This document shows positions 47,601 to 59,117 of a DNA stretch of 64,000 nt, piece by piece (position 1 is the first letter of the stretch; every line of letters begins with the position of its first letter). The translations under genes were made by a program, and so were the position numbers. The notes below the pieces were generated by a model. It saw nothing but the letters and a program-made list of their open reading frames with translations, was not told where the DNA came from and did not search any database. Source of the DNA: Aphidius gifuensis (Eukaryota > Arthropoda > Insecta > Hymenoptera > Braconidae); NCBI RefSeq assembly GCF_014905175.1, contig NC_057793.1, positions 1,798,001 to 1,862,000 of the forward strand, written 5' to 3'.

Positions 47601-50600
47601 TATTATGAATTATTATGCCATGATTATGTTTCGTAAAGTGAATGATGATAATGTTTTTTTATCAGTACATATAACACACAAAAAAAAAAAAATTAAGTAT
47701 TGGCGTATTGAATTTCATGAATGGTTTTTTTTTATTTTTAAATAAAAATAAAAAAATATTCTGACAGGTTGATTCTGATAAGAATGATTTCTAATAATGT
47801 TTGTTGCATTATTTTTTTATGCATGTATGTGTGTGTTATTTATTTATTTTTTTTGTATGGTATTGGTTAATGTGAGTGTGTATTTATGTGGGTTATGTTA
47901 AAAAGGAGAAAGGGCACACAAAACACCTACTCAATTTTTTTCTTCATCGGCACTTGATTGCTCCGTGTGTTCCTCCATCAGGTTTTGATAAAATTTTTTT
48001 TTTAAATTTATTTTTATTTTTTTAATCCGTTAGATGATGATAATGATGAATATATTTTTTTTTTATTTTTATATACATATTTTTTTACGAAAACCATTTG
48101 GAGAGAAAAAAAATTATTTCTTATTTTTTTGAAAATTGATTTTGTTGGAAAATAAATATTAATATACATAAATTTATGAGACAATTTGAAGATGAGGTAG
48201 TTTTTAAATTGAAATAATTATTCCCATGTTAATTTAAAATACAAATATCGATTATTTAATTGAAAATATATTAAATTAAAAATTGAAAATAAATATTCAT
48301 TTTTAGAGATTTGTAAATTTTTTTTTTGTTGTATTTTTTAAATTTAATTTTTAATATTGATAATTAAATTATTAATATAAGAAAATTAATCAAGTACATA
48401 GATTGATTGGAAGAATTTTCAATGATATTTTTTATTTAAATAAATTTACATTTGAATAATCTATATGATTCAGAGTATACAAATATAATAATTTTAAATT
48501 AAAATTAATATTCATAATATGTATGAAAAGTTGATTTCTTTTGTGTCCTAAAACGATTGCATATATATATACGACAAATATATATTACAATGCAGGTGCC
48601 GGCAGAATAAAACAAACACATAATTATTTTTCATACATATATATTTTTAAAGTTGACGGCGGGTCGTAAACTTTATAACTACAATGGATGGCTTTTTATT
48701 TAATTTTAATTTTTTCCTTTTTTTTTTTGCGGTTGACAGTCGTAAAAATTTACAAGACGAAACGAAAGTGCACATATTATATTTTTACTTGATTATAAAT
48801 TATAAAAATAATAATTTTAAAAATTATTGAAATTTAAAAAAAGAGCGGGAGATGAATGAAATTTAAATTTAAAAAAAGTTTAATTTTTTAGTAAAAATGT
48901 ATTTTTTAGATTTTTATTTAATTAATTAATTAAATTGTTTATAAATTGGCTGAAAAACATAAATTTTAGCAGAAATTTATTCTCTAATTTTTGTTAAATT
49001 AGTTGATTAATTTAAATAATTAAAAATTTACAAAAAATATATAAATTAAATGGATTTTTTCAATTTTTTTAAAAAATTTATTATTCAATTTATATATAAA
49101 CAATATTAAAAATAAAATTTACAAGAAAATAATTTTCTTATTGCTTTTAAAATACAGCAAAATTTACCAGTCAACTATGTAGCCTGTGGTTTGCAAGACG
49201 CATTGGCAGGTTCCTCTCTGTATTACGTCCCTATAATTTGTATACAAGTCTGCCATTCGAGCGTGTAACTTTGTAATGACGTAATGACGTAATGACCATA
49301 CAAAATATATCTGTGTTTAATGTATTTAAAGTGCACCCCTCTGGCAAATCTATTAGCAAAAAAAAAAAAGCTATTATCATTATTATTTATTCTACAAAAA
49401 AATAAATAAAATTGTCGTATATCCTCGATGTATATCCCAACACGCTGTCAATTTTGACATTAATTATCTCAAAAAATTCATAATGAAAAAAGTTGATAAA
49501 AAATTAATAATGTAGATAATTATTTCATTTAGAAAATGAGTCTATTAGAAAAAAAATCGAGCGATAATTAAATTATTTAGAATCAATTAACCTTTGATAA
49601 AAAAAAAAGCAAAAAAAAATGATTTTTGTTTATTTAATTTTTAAACTAGCCTGTTTGGATATTAAAAAAAAAAAAAATTACTTTGAATATATTTAATAAA
49701 TAATAATAAATATTTTAAACTAAAATTTTAGAAGGTCATGGAATATTTATTTAATATATTCATTATTGTCCGATCAAGTTTTTTTTGAGTTGGCGTTTAA
49801 GGACTAGAATTCTACCCACACTTTACTTTTCAATATATTATTTAAAATAAAAAAATAAATATAAAATTAGTGAGGTCATACGTGGTAAAAGAAAGATATT
49901 AATATAATAATTTGAAATAAAATTCATCAAAAAAATAAAAGGACAAAAAAAATGATGTAATATTTAGTAGTTTAAAATGAGTTTTAAAATGTAACTAAAA
50001 TATAATTAGGATGATGGGACAATGTTAATGGTCTTTGAAAGTTATATTGGTTTAAGCAGAAAAATATATAATATTTTTTGGTTTATGATATTTGAGTTGA
50101 GGTATACGGAACCAAGAAGTAATTATATATTTTCAACGTTGGCACATTTATATATATATTTTTAAAACTAAAATAGAGTGTGTTAAGTTTTTAGAGTTGG
50201 ATGTTGGAATGCGGTTGCACTCATTGCAACATTCGTAGTATACAAATTTGCAGCTGGGGTGATGATGATGATGATGGTGATGGTGATGCATACTAGGTAA
50301 ATTCGGATCAAAAAAAAAAAATAATCTAAAATTCCAGTATTAAATTCCGGGGAAGATTAAATCATCTTACTTAAAAATTTTAATTTCTTAGAAAATAAAT
50401 GACTAGTCTTCTAGGCACTCGTCTTCTTTCGAAAAATAAAAATCCAAATTTATTTTATAAAATAGCTTTCTTTTGTTACTTGAATCCTGAAATGTGATAT
50501 TTTTTTTTTCATTTTTCTATTCCATTAACTTGATGGAATTTTTCATAAATAAAAAAAAAAAATTTCAAAATGATTTGATGACTTTTTTAGGTATAATTTC

Positions 50601-51963
50601 ATTTGAATTATTTCATGTATATTTTTGAGTTGATTTAAATGATTCTAGACTTGGCAAAGTGTCTAGCAAATAATCTTTTAAAATGACACTTTTAACGAGT
50701 TATCTAAATATCACACTGTCATTTGTTGGATACTTAAAAATTATTTATAATCCATGAAATTTGATGAAAGAATTATTGCATTATTCTCTTTGAATCTTTG
50801 AACAACAAATGATTTTTTAATTTATAAAAATAATATGTACTTTAATCCATCAACTTGTCAATAAATTATAATTTTTTTTTAATATCATTCAATTTACATT
50901 TTAAACAACGTCAATTAAGAAAATATTCTACAATCAATATGTCATTATAATATTGCCAATATACATATCGTGCATCATCATTATCAATTTATTCCACTTC
51001 ATTAAATCATCAGTCCATCTATGAGATCATTCATGCGTCTACAAGTATTTTTTATTTTTTTTTATTTCAATATTTCAATGCAATATCTTGTTTATATATT
51101 CAATAAATATGTACAATTTTTTTAAATTCATTTCCTTGACATTTGAGACAAAGATGGTGACTCCAGCCAGGTGACGCGATATAAACCACATTTACATAAA
51201 AACCGCTGAAGGAGAAAGTGCAAAGGGTTATGTAGAGGAAATTGCGGAAACTGATGAAAAGAGCGAGGCTTAAAAAATTTTTTAAAAATTGTTAAAGACA
51301 GTGATGTTAATAAATGTTGAAAATAAAAAATATTCAAGTATAAACGCAGGAAGAAGAGTCAAAATAAAAAAAAAAAGTTTCTTTTTTTTAGATGTATTTG
51401 TGAGTGGCACATCCGGCCGGAAGTTTTTATCATGCTACTCTACTTTTTTTTGCTTTTTTTTTGTTAAATTGACATTTGACTAAAATTATAACAAATATAT
51501 AAAATTTTAGATAATATATTTTACTTTTGCTTTTTCAGAGCTTCCAGTGGTTACGGTACTGATTCACCCCTCAATGCTGATTTAACCCTCGACAAGGCTC
51601 GTCCAGTTCACTCCCCCAGGTGAGTCATTTTAATTTATTTTTTTTCCTTTTTCTTTTAGCTATTTATTCAACCCTTTATATTTATTTTTTTTTCATTTAT
51701 CGACTGATATTTAACCCTCTTTTTTATCGGCTGTTTTTAGACAAGTTCATCCCTTGTATGGTGAAAAAGCTGGACTCAAGGGTTACTATGATTCAGTCGG
51801 TAATACGGAAAATTTTCCACCAGCTCCAAATATTGTTGTTGAGGGTGGAAGAATTGAGTTTGTTAGACCATCACATGATGGCACTATGTCATCTAGAAAA
51901 AATATGATTTCAAGAAGTTCACAAACATTTATTGAACAACCAGAAAAAACAGATCCTGATAAG
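35679..51963 (+). CDS. Unidentified gene with giant intron; first 115 codons (5' part)
   Basis: Exon 1 35679-35719 (MLGVLKRRWKPSK, ends phase 2 before GTAATAAC), exon 2 51539-51619 (after TTTTTCAG, ends before GTGAGT), exon 3 51741-51963 (after TTTTTAG, ends AAG|GTAAGA). Phases agree (2, 2, 0), giving a continuous product: a basic start, then RASSGYGTDSPLNADLTLDK, ARPVHSPRQVHPLYGEKAG, LKGYYDSVGNTENFPPAPNI, EGGRIEFVRPSHDGTM and SQTFIEQPEKTDPDK. These exons are much more GC-rich than their surroundings and have balanced codons, unlike the many A/T shadow frames nearby. No domain is recognised; composition suggests a flexible cytoplasmic region. No signal peptide or membrane helix. The remaining exons are not found with confidence and probably lie beyond 64 kb or within 52-64 kb. 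Intron 1 is about 15.8 kb, typical of neural or developmental genes. Confidence 0.7.
42034..42074. repeat. ATC/GAT hairpin
   Basis: CTATCATGATGATGACGACA is followed by TGATCATCATCATCATCATGATAG. The ends are reverse complements and can form a stem of about 15 bp. Probably a trinucleotide-derived palindrome. Confidence 0.5.
49277..49292. promoter_or_regulatory. Two adjacent CRE-like TGACGTAA sites
   Basis: TGACGTAATGACGTAA forms two head-to-tail copies of TGACGTAA, a CREB/ATF (bZIP) half-palindrome variant, followed by a third partial TGACC, inside a GC-richer island (49160-49320) of intron 1. This would suit a cAMP-responsive enhancer or promoter; the function is inferred. Confidence 0.35.
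51154..51170 (+). CDS. Possible alternative first coding exon of the long gene
   Basis: ATGGTGACTCCAGCCAG (MVTPA + 2 bases) lies in a good start context (AAAGATGG) and is followed by GTGACGCG, a plausible donor. It ends in phase 2, exactly the phase required by exon 2 at 51539, so an internal promoter just upstream would make a shorter-leader isoform. The island 51140-51270 is GC-richer than the intron around it. Small size makes chance possible. Confidence 0.3.
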
Positions 51964-52222
51964 GTAAGATTAATTTATCATAATAATACATCTGCTTTAA
52001 ATATTATACATCCAGAATTTTTACATTTCAATGATGCTAAATTTGGAATATAAATTCATTTAAATTGAAAGGAAAAAAAATAATATTTTCTTATGTATAC
52101 AATTTTTTTTTTCATTCATCAATATTTGCAAAGTTAGTCCATTGAAATTTGAAATTAAATTATGCCTTATTAAGTAAATGAAATGTTGACTATTGAATTT
52201 ATGGGAATATATTGAAAATTCA

Positions 52223-52263
52223 ACTATTGCTTGCTATTGCTTGCTATTGCTTGCTATTGCTTT
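52223..52263. repeat. Decamer tandem repeat, plus-sense copy
   Basis: Four copies of CTATTGCTTG-type decamer. A reverse-complement array of the same unit lies at 53356-53402. Confidence 0.8.
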
Positions 52264-53355
52264 GGTGTGGAGGATAATATGGAAATAACTATAAAGCCCT
52301 TTTGATGAAGCCACTCGAGTCCATCATTCATCCTCTTTCTATTTTTTGACTATTTTCTCTTTCTCTGATTGAGAGTATTAAATTGATGTCCACAGCCATG
52401 CATTGAATTGACAAACCACATAAAGCGTGGACACATAGTCCTTCAGTATACCTCAAAAGCCATCATTAATTTCAATGTATTTCATCAAATGTTCTATGGA
52501 TTTCGATAAATTTCAACAACTATAATGTTGCCTCAATCATTACAAATTTAAATTATTCAATGTTAATTAATAGTCAAATTAAATGTCTATAAATTGACTA
52601 TAAAATTTCAATGTAGATATTTATAATTACCATTGAAAATTGACAAAATTTTAATGAAAAAAATAATGAAATTTTAAAGGCAAAATTGGCAAAATAAAAA
52701 CGCAAGTTTTTGGAGTTTTAATTTCAAAAAATAGCAATTTTAAGTATTTTTTTTTTCTTAGTTAAAAATAACTTAATTAATTTTTGTGTTGACTTAAATC
52801 AACAATTATTTTCCTATTTTTTTACGATATCATTTTGAGAAATTAAAAATAATTTTAAATGCCCAATATATAAAAATAATTTACTGGAATAACAACAACC
52901 TCCCCAACATAAAAAAACATCGTGATAAAAATTTTATAAATCGCAAAATTCAAGTTTTTCTTTTCTGTAAATTTTCAATAATAATTACAGATAAATATAT
53001 TTGATAAAAAAATTATCAAGCTGTATTAATACCATACAAATTTATATACAAAAAAAAAAGGATTAAGAAAACGATGAAATCTGGTTATAAAAAACAAAAA
53101 CAAAAAAAGTCAAAAGTTGTGCTGTTGCAATCTAATTCGTGCCAATTTCCCGACCTGAAAACTTTTGCATCGCTTAATTCAATTAGTTACGCTTCTTGGA
53201 CTTGGCAATTAACATATTTACATTGGTTTCTTGTGTGTGACGTTAAATAATATATATAAATTATAACAGCCATGATTTGTAAATAAATACATGTACTTGA
53301 ATGTTTATCATGTACCTTCTTGATAATACCACATGATGGTTAATTTCTTGACTCT

Positions 53356-53402
53356 AGCAATAGCAAGCAATAGCAAGCAATAGCAGGCAATAGCAGGCAA
53401 CA
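53356..53402. repeat. Decamer tandem repeat, inverted partner
   Basis: AGCAATAGCAAGCAATAGCA and two further units (with GG variants) form the reverse complement of the array at 52223-52263, 1.1 kb away. The pair could base-pair in the intron RNA over about 40 bases. Confidence 0.8.
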
Positions 53403-54606
53403 GTATGATTAAATGCTAACTCGTTTAGATAAGAATACTGAAAACCTTGATGATAAATTTACTTATTAAATATCTAACTTGTTTTTAAAAATAATTATAA
53501 TTCAATTTTATTATAAACACTTGATTTTATAAATTTTTTAATCTGATATAAATACGTCTAGTCAATAAATTTTAACTAATTAAATTTTATTAAAATTGCG
53601 TGAATCATTTAATTTAAGTATGCACATATATTATCCATGGGAAAATACTATTATCAACATATGATGAAATTTATTATTATTATTATTTTGCCTCAAGCAA
53701 TATTTTAAAAAGTTAAAATTAAAAATTCTTTTTTTTTTTTTTCATTGTTCATTTATTTATTTTTTTATATAGAGTAATTTTTTTTTTTTTTTTTTTTATC
53801 TGCTGAAAAGTATACCTAAGCACCTACGTGATATACCGAGTGGGCGTTTTGGTTAAACTTTCTTTTGTTGAATACAATAAACGTTACAACCACCAGACAA
53901 AAATAATAATAAAAAAAAATTAAAAAATAATTTTTTTAAATTGCCTTTTTTAAATATATTTTTCGATCAGGTTAATTGACTTTTGATATTTTTTTTTTAA
54001 ATAAACTTCAATAAAATGTAACTGTTGACATGAAAATTCTCAAATGGGACATTTTGAATTGCTAAAAGAATTGATAACAAAAAAGACAAGAGAAGGGATG
54101 TAATAATCATAGTAATATTGATAAAAAAATGAATAAAAAAAAAGGAGGTTGATATAGGGGGTGTATAACTTGGTTGTCAAGCAAGAGACATGCATGTCAG
54201 TCACTCATGTATGCCATGTCGGTTTTCTATTGTGTGTTCACTTTCTGTCGCATATCCATTCTGGCATAGAAATTACTACTACCCCTGCACACAAAAATCC
54301 TCATATTGTCCGAATTCAATGGATCAATGTGATACCCTAACGTTACTATACTAAATTTTTATCATTTATTTATTTCTCTCTTTTTCATCTCTCGTTTTGA
54401 AAAAATAAAAAGGGTGATACAAAACATTAACACAATCGCCAATCATATATACATTTAACAATTTTTTTTACAATACAAATGACGAGTCATTTTTAGTGAC
54501 GTGAATAATTATTGGCTGTCTTAAATGACTCTATTTCTTTTTAGAATTTTTCTCAGTAAAAATTTAAGAACTCTTGATGATTTATTAAAATTTATAAAAA
54601 CAATTT

Positions 54607-55074
54607 GCCACCTTAATATTAAGTTAACACAACTTCTTTAATAATTAAATTATTTCAATAAACTTTCGACCAAAATTATGTGCTTTTTATGTGCTTTTAT
54701 TCTACGTTTAAATTAATTGTTTATTTCAATTACTTTTTATTTAAATAATTTTTTTTTCTAATAATTTTGTGCTATTAGTAACACAACTTTTGGATAATTT
54801 TATTGAATTGACCAAAAAATTATTTTATGTGTTTTAATTCTACGTTTAAATTAATTTTTTATTTCAATTACTTTTTATTTAAATAATTTTTTTTTGTTAT
54901 TATTAAAAAAAAAAAAATATATATATATAGGTATATTTAAATAAAAAGTAATTGAAATAAAAAATCAATTTAAACGTAGAATAAAAACACATAAAAAGCA
55001 CATAATTTTGGTCAAAAATTCAATAGAACAAGTTGATTATTAAAAAAGTTGTGTTGACTTAATATTAAGCTGGC
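54607..55074. mobile_element. Foldback / MITE-like element
   Basis: The left end GCCACCTTAATATTAAGTTA is followed by ACACAACTT; the right end is its inverse, with TTAATATTAAGTCAACACAAC on the other strand. Both arms continue with GACCAAAATTATGTGCTTTT and TATTCTACGTTTAAATT blocks. The left arm holds a second, direct copy of the CTACGTTTAAATT..TTTATTTAAATAA block (about 54840-54890). No ORF and no clear target duplication. Confidence 0.65.
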
Positions 55075-55084
55075 ACAACACTGA

Positions 55085-57060
55085 TGGAAAAAAAAAATAA
55101 ATAATTTTGCCCATTGTGGTGTGCTAACTTCCTAGAGGTAAATGTTTAATAATTAATTGCAAGAAAAAAAAAATTATATATCGATTTATTATGAATAAAT
55201 TGTTGCTTCGAAATATATGAAATTTCTTATCGAAATACTGTTAAATTTTTTTCTCAGCAAGTATATATTGATCGTCATTAAAAATTCCAATCACCATTGT
55301 GTCTGACTTTTTTTTTCTTCTACAAATTATACATGTTATTCACAAATGAGCTAGAAAACTTTATAGCCTTTTGTATAAATTTTGTAAACTATTAAATTAT
55401 ATGAAGCATTGATAATCGAAAGTTGGTAAAAACCTATTAAAATAAAATAATAATAATAATGAAAATAAAGTTTAAAATGTAGCTATTATATAATAAAATC
55501 GAATATTCTACATTTAAGTGTATTTTACTGAGTCAAGTTTTGCAAGTTTTAGGATGGATAATGATTGTCGTTATAGCAGTAGATTGCCATTTGGAATACT
55601 GAGACTTTTGCTAAATCCCAAACAGATCTATCCATGTTACTATACGCTTCTTCATTTTTCTTTTTATTTTTTTATCTTATTTATCATATTTTTTTTTTTG
55701 TCTTCTCTTTTATGTTATCTCTCTTTTGAATCGAATTTTTTTCTTACATCCCTAATTCAGGCCATATTTCAAGACACAATTTACCAAGTAACATGCGGGT
55801 TTGCAAGTATGAAAAAAAAAAAAAAAAAAATCTACAAGTAGTCATTGATCTTGTCTTTTCAACGTAAAAACAAAAAGGTAAAAATATATATGTATAATAG
55901 ATAAAATATACCTTACGTTTTAAAAATCATTGGATCAAAGTTCTCATGAATATAAACTCTCGAGAGTATATCGAACCAAAGTGGGTCATATTGTGTGCTT
56001 TAAAGCTTTTTAAAAAAGAACATTGAAAGAGCTTTTTCGATTGATTGATACTTGAAAATTAATATACATATTGTTGACATATTTATAACGTTCAATCATA
56101 TTTTTTAAATCCAATTAATTTCAACGGAAATTATATTTTCAAAAGCAATCAATATTGCAAAAAAAAAAATGAAAAATACTAGTCTCTTAAATTTCCGGTA
56201 TGTCTCTGCAAAATTAATGAAAATTAAATATTTTTTTTTATTTTTTAAAATGATTTTTCTGTACTGTGAACTAAAAGGTATATTTATCTCTGAACTTTAC
56301 AGTCTCGCTTTTAAATCTAATACACGCTATAGCTTGTAAAGTGACCTTTAAAAGTAGAGAGCTAAAAAAATAAATAAATGAATGAAAAAAAAAAGCAGCA
56401 CATTTAGTAAAAGAGATTGCGTGACATCAACAGCGTTTAACACGTTTTTTGTGTGTCGTCTCTTTCCGCTTACAAGCGGCAATGACCGCTAGGGATAATT
56501 TTGTACCTTTAGTATCAACAAAAAAAAATAAAAATAAATATAAAAAGGATAATTAAACCTGTCCACTGTTAAAATTAGACTGTACCACCTGCATGGATAA
56601 TTAAAATTCTGTATATTTTAATGAGAAAACTCTCGAGTTATATAAAAATTCATATTTATTAAATTAAAAAATATTTTTAAATAAAAAAAAACATTAATTA
56701 TATTGCAAATTAAATCAACAATAAAATACCTTTTAAATAAATATTATTAATTTTTTTTTTTTAACAATAAATAATGCTTGTTTTGCGATGAAATTTTCTT
56801 CCGAAATTGAGTAAATTCGCGTCTCAATTTGCCTGATTTTTTTGACAATTTTAACTAGCAAAAAATATAAAAAAATATTACGTGTTAATTATAAATTTAT
56901 AAAGAAAAAAGTATACTTGAATATTATCTTTATTAAAATTTTAATAAACTAGCTATTATGATTATTACCCTAAAAAGTAAAACTTTTTTGCAAGTAAAAT
57001 TTGTTGATTATTATTTCTTTATAATTTAGTTGAAAGAAGTTTATTGTATATAATACTTGC
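55085..57060. other. Intron or intergenic, no supported gene
   Basis: A/T-rich. About 55555-55640 reads better than background (GGATGGATAATGATTGTCGT.. after a TTTTAG) but is in the wrong phase to follow the exon ending at 51963. 56440-56510 is a small GC-richer island. A poly-A run lies at 55811. Confidence 0.3.
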
Positions 57061-57104
57061 AAAAAAATATTTATTACTTTTGGTAAAATGTACAAAGTAT
57101 GCTT

Positions 57105-57285
57105 CTGTGTAAATTTGAGTTTCCTGAATATTGGATGTCCATTGAGGACCCTTATCACGTTCAACTACTCATCCAAGTCTTTCCGGCTGCCAACGCCAGA
57201 CGTTGACTTTTACAGATGGCTTAGTGTCCTGTCGACGATTCACTTTATAGGCCCTGTCTTCAACACTCGTACACTCGGTAAATAA
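57105..57285. other. GC-rich island, possible exon or old transposon remnant
   Basis: Far more GC-rich than its surroundings (CACGTTCAACTACTCATCCA, CTTTCCGGCTGCCAACGCCA, CTGTCGACGATTCACTTTAT). One plus frame reads SFRLPTPDVDFYRWLSVLST, then IHFIGPVFNTRTLG before a GTAAAT donor-like site at about 57280. Other frames have stops. I find no matching acceptor phase for the long gene and no recognised family. Confidence 0.3.
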
Positions 57286-57299
57286 TAATTTAAATTACT

Positions 57300-59117
57300 C
57301 GATATAATATTTATAAAAAAATATACAAGAAATATTTTAATAAGAAAAAATTATTTAAAAAAAAAAATCATACATCCAGGAAGAGAAAAATGAGTCACTT
57401 TCAAGCCGCTTACTTTATACACACAAGTTCGTTGATCTAGACTTAGCTTCAAAAAAAATATATATCGAGGTGGATGAGTATGGGGATTTGGCAAAGTCCC
57501 CAGAGAAATATTTTTTTTTTTTTTCGTCTTTTCATTCTTAAAATTGGAAAACAATTTTTTTCTATATCCAAAAAGCTTTTGGGGAAAAAAAATAAATGTA
57601 CAGTGATTGATATGTAATTTTTTCATTTTTTTTGCATAAAAAGTGTAGCTGTGTATACAAGTGTAGCTGAGAGGAAATTTTTTAGTGTTTAGTTGAATTA
57701 TATTTGAGGTATTATTAGACAGCTTTTATTACCTATTATTATATTTTATATTTTTTAAGCTCGTTGTCTGGCTTGTGCATTTGCATGCAAGACTGCAGTA
57801 ATTTACCTGTTGCAGTTATTTAAACTCGAATTTTTTTTTTCTTACTATTTACTTTAGATGATTTATATTTTATGATTAACTTTTTTTTTCTTTTTTGCTA
57901 TTTATTATATTATCATGTTGCTTTATGTATACATGTTTAATTGAAGTATTTTATTATCATTTTTATATTTGTTGGTATGTATTTTTTATATAAATTAACC
58001 ATGAAAAATTAATGATAAAAAAAAAGACACCTGCTTGTTAAATGCGGGCACGAGACAGGAAATTATTCGTTGAGTTGGTCGTATTTTGAAAAATGATAAA
58101 AAAAAATTGAGTCCATGAGCAAGGTGCAAAATATGACTTTGAAAACAGCCGGCATTATCGGCAGATGAATTATTATTTTTATAAAATGAAAATAAAATAA
58201 AAAAACAATATAATAACATTATTAAACATAAAAAAAATTGTCAAATATTTTTTCAAAACTCAAAGTATAATCTTGCGATATATTTTTTTAGAAAAAAATA
58301 AATTCCAAAATATCATTTTACATTTTTAAATATTTAAATTTTTTTCTCTATAAATTAAGAAAAATTGTATCGTATATTTTTATATCGATACTAAAGTATT
58401 TTTATTATTAAAAAAAAAAAATATTACCATCTTTATTACAAGCACGAAGATTTTAAAAAAATATACCAATCATTAATTACAATTTTTATGAATATGTTAC
58501 TTAACGATTATTTAAGATGACTTTTTTTTCGTTTTTAAAAAATCAATAATTATTACAGAGAGGATAAAGAGAGACAAAGAGAGAGAGAGAGAATGATGAG
58601 AGGTAGACGATGGGATAAAGTGGATTCGATGGTAAAAGTGTCGGAATGAAGAGACTTTAAAAAAAATTGAAAATTGAAATATGAAAAAAGAAAAGAAAAA
58701 ATGATAAAATTCTCAATGGATTTATACTTGGTGAAGCTATTCAGTTTGTGTCATCTTTTTAGCAGCAAAACTTTGATATGAGAAAATGAAATAGATGGAC
58801 TGATGGGGTGGTGAAGGGGTGAAAGGGAGGACAGGGTGTTGGAAGGATGCTTGACTTGTTTAAAGACTATATTCTCTTTGAATTTTCATTCATGTTGATG
58901 GTAAGAAGTAAGGGGTGGTAAGGGGTGGTAAGGGAGTTAGGTAAAAGCCATAAATTTCAATTAGACCTGATTATACGCGTGACATACCCTATTTAAATTT
59001 GACACTGCAATAGGGTTGATAATAAAATTTTACAAAAATTTATATATTTAATATGAATATTATATAATAAAGTTTATTAAATTATTTTTAATTAATTTAT
59101 TTTTATTATTATATTTA
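57300..59117. other. Intergenic or intron, low-complexity
   Basis: A/T-rich. GA-rich stretch 58556-58630 (GAGAGA microsatellite) and a purine-rich stretch 58795-58945 with two copies of AAGGGGTGGT. No gene seen. Confidence 0.35.

Larger units (their letters stand above)
35720..51153. other. Large intron 1: A/T-rich, with scattered regulatory-looking islands
   Basis: No credible coding region. GC-richer islands that may be enhancers, alternative promoters or ncRNA: 36960-37170 (with a hairpin at 37111-37141), 37815-37900 (His-rich frame, trinucleotide runs), 40385-40500, 41895-42000 (short hairpins), 43415-43480 (CTG-type repeat), 47108-47215 (TATATAAG then CT-rich, promoter-like), 48650-48670, 49160-49320 (CRE-like sites) and 50200-50290. 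Microsatellites: GAT repeats near 39857 and 50260, and GTT near 42132. Long frames at 40.4-42.4 kb are T-run artefacts. Confidence 0.4.
51964..54606. other. Downstream intron of the long gene
   Basis: A/T-rich. Moderately GC-richer stretches at 52285-52450, 53110-53240 and 54145-54300 show no frame I can support as exons. Contains the decamer repeats listed separately. Confidence 0.35.

Noticed and set aside
48190..48212. TGAGGTAGT, a let-7 seed-like string
   Set aside because: The rest of the mature let-7 sequence and a hairpin are absent.
55518..55841. 107-codon frame beginning MYFTESSFAS as a later exon of the long gene
   Set aside because: The part after TTTTAG is in a phase that does not follow the phase-0 donor at 51963, and the second half is T-run sequence.
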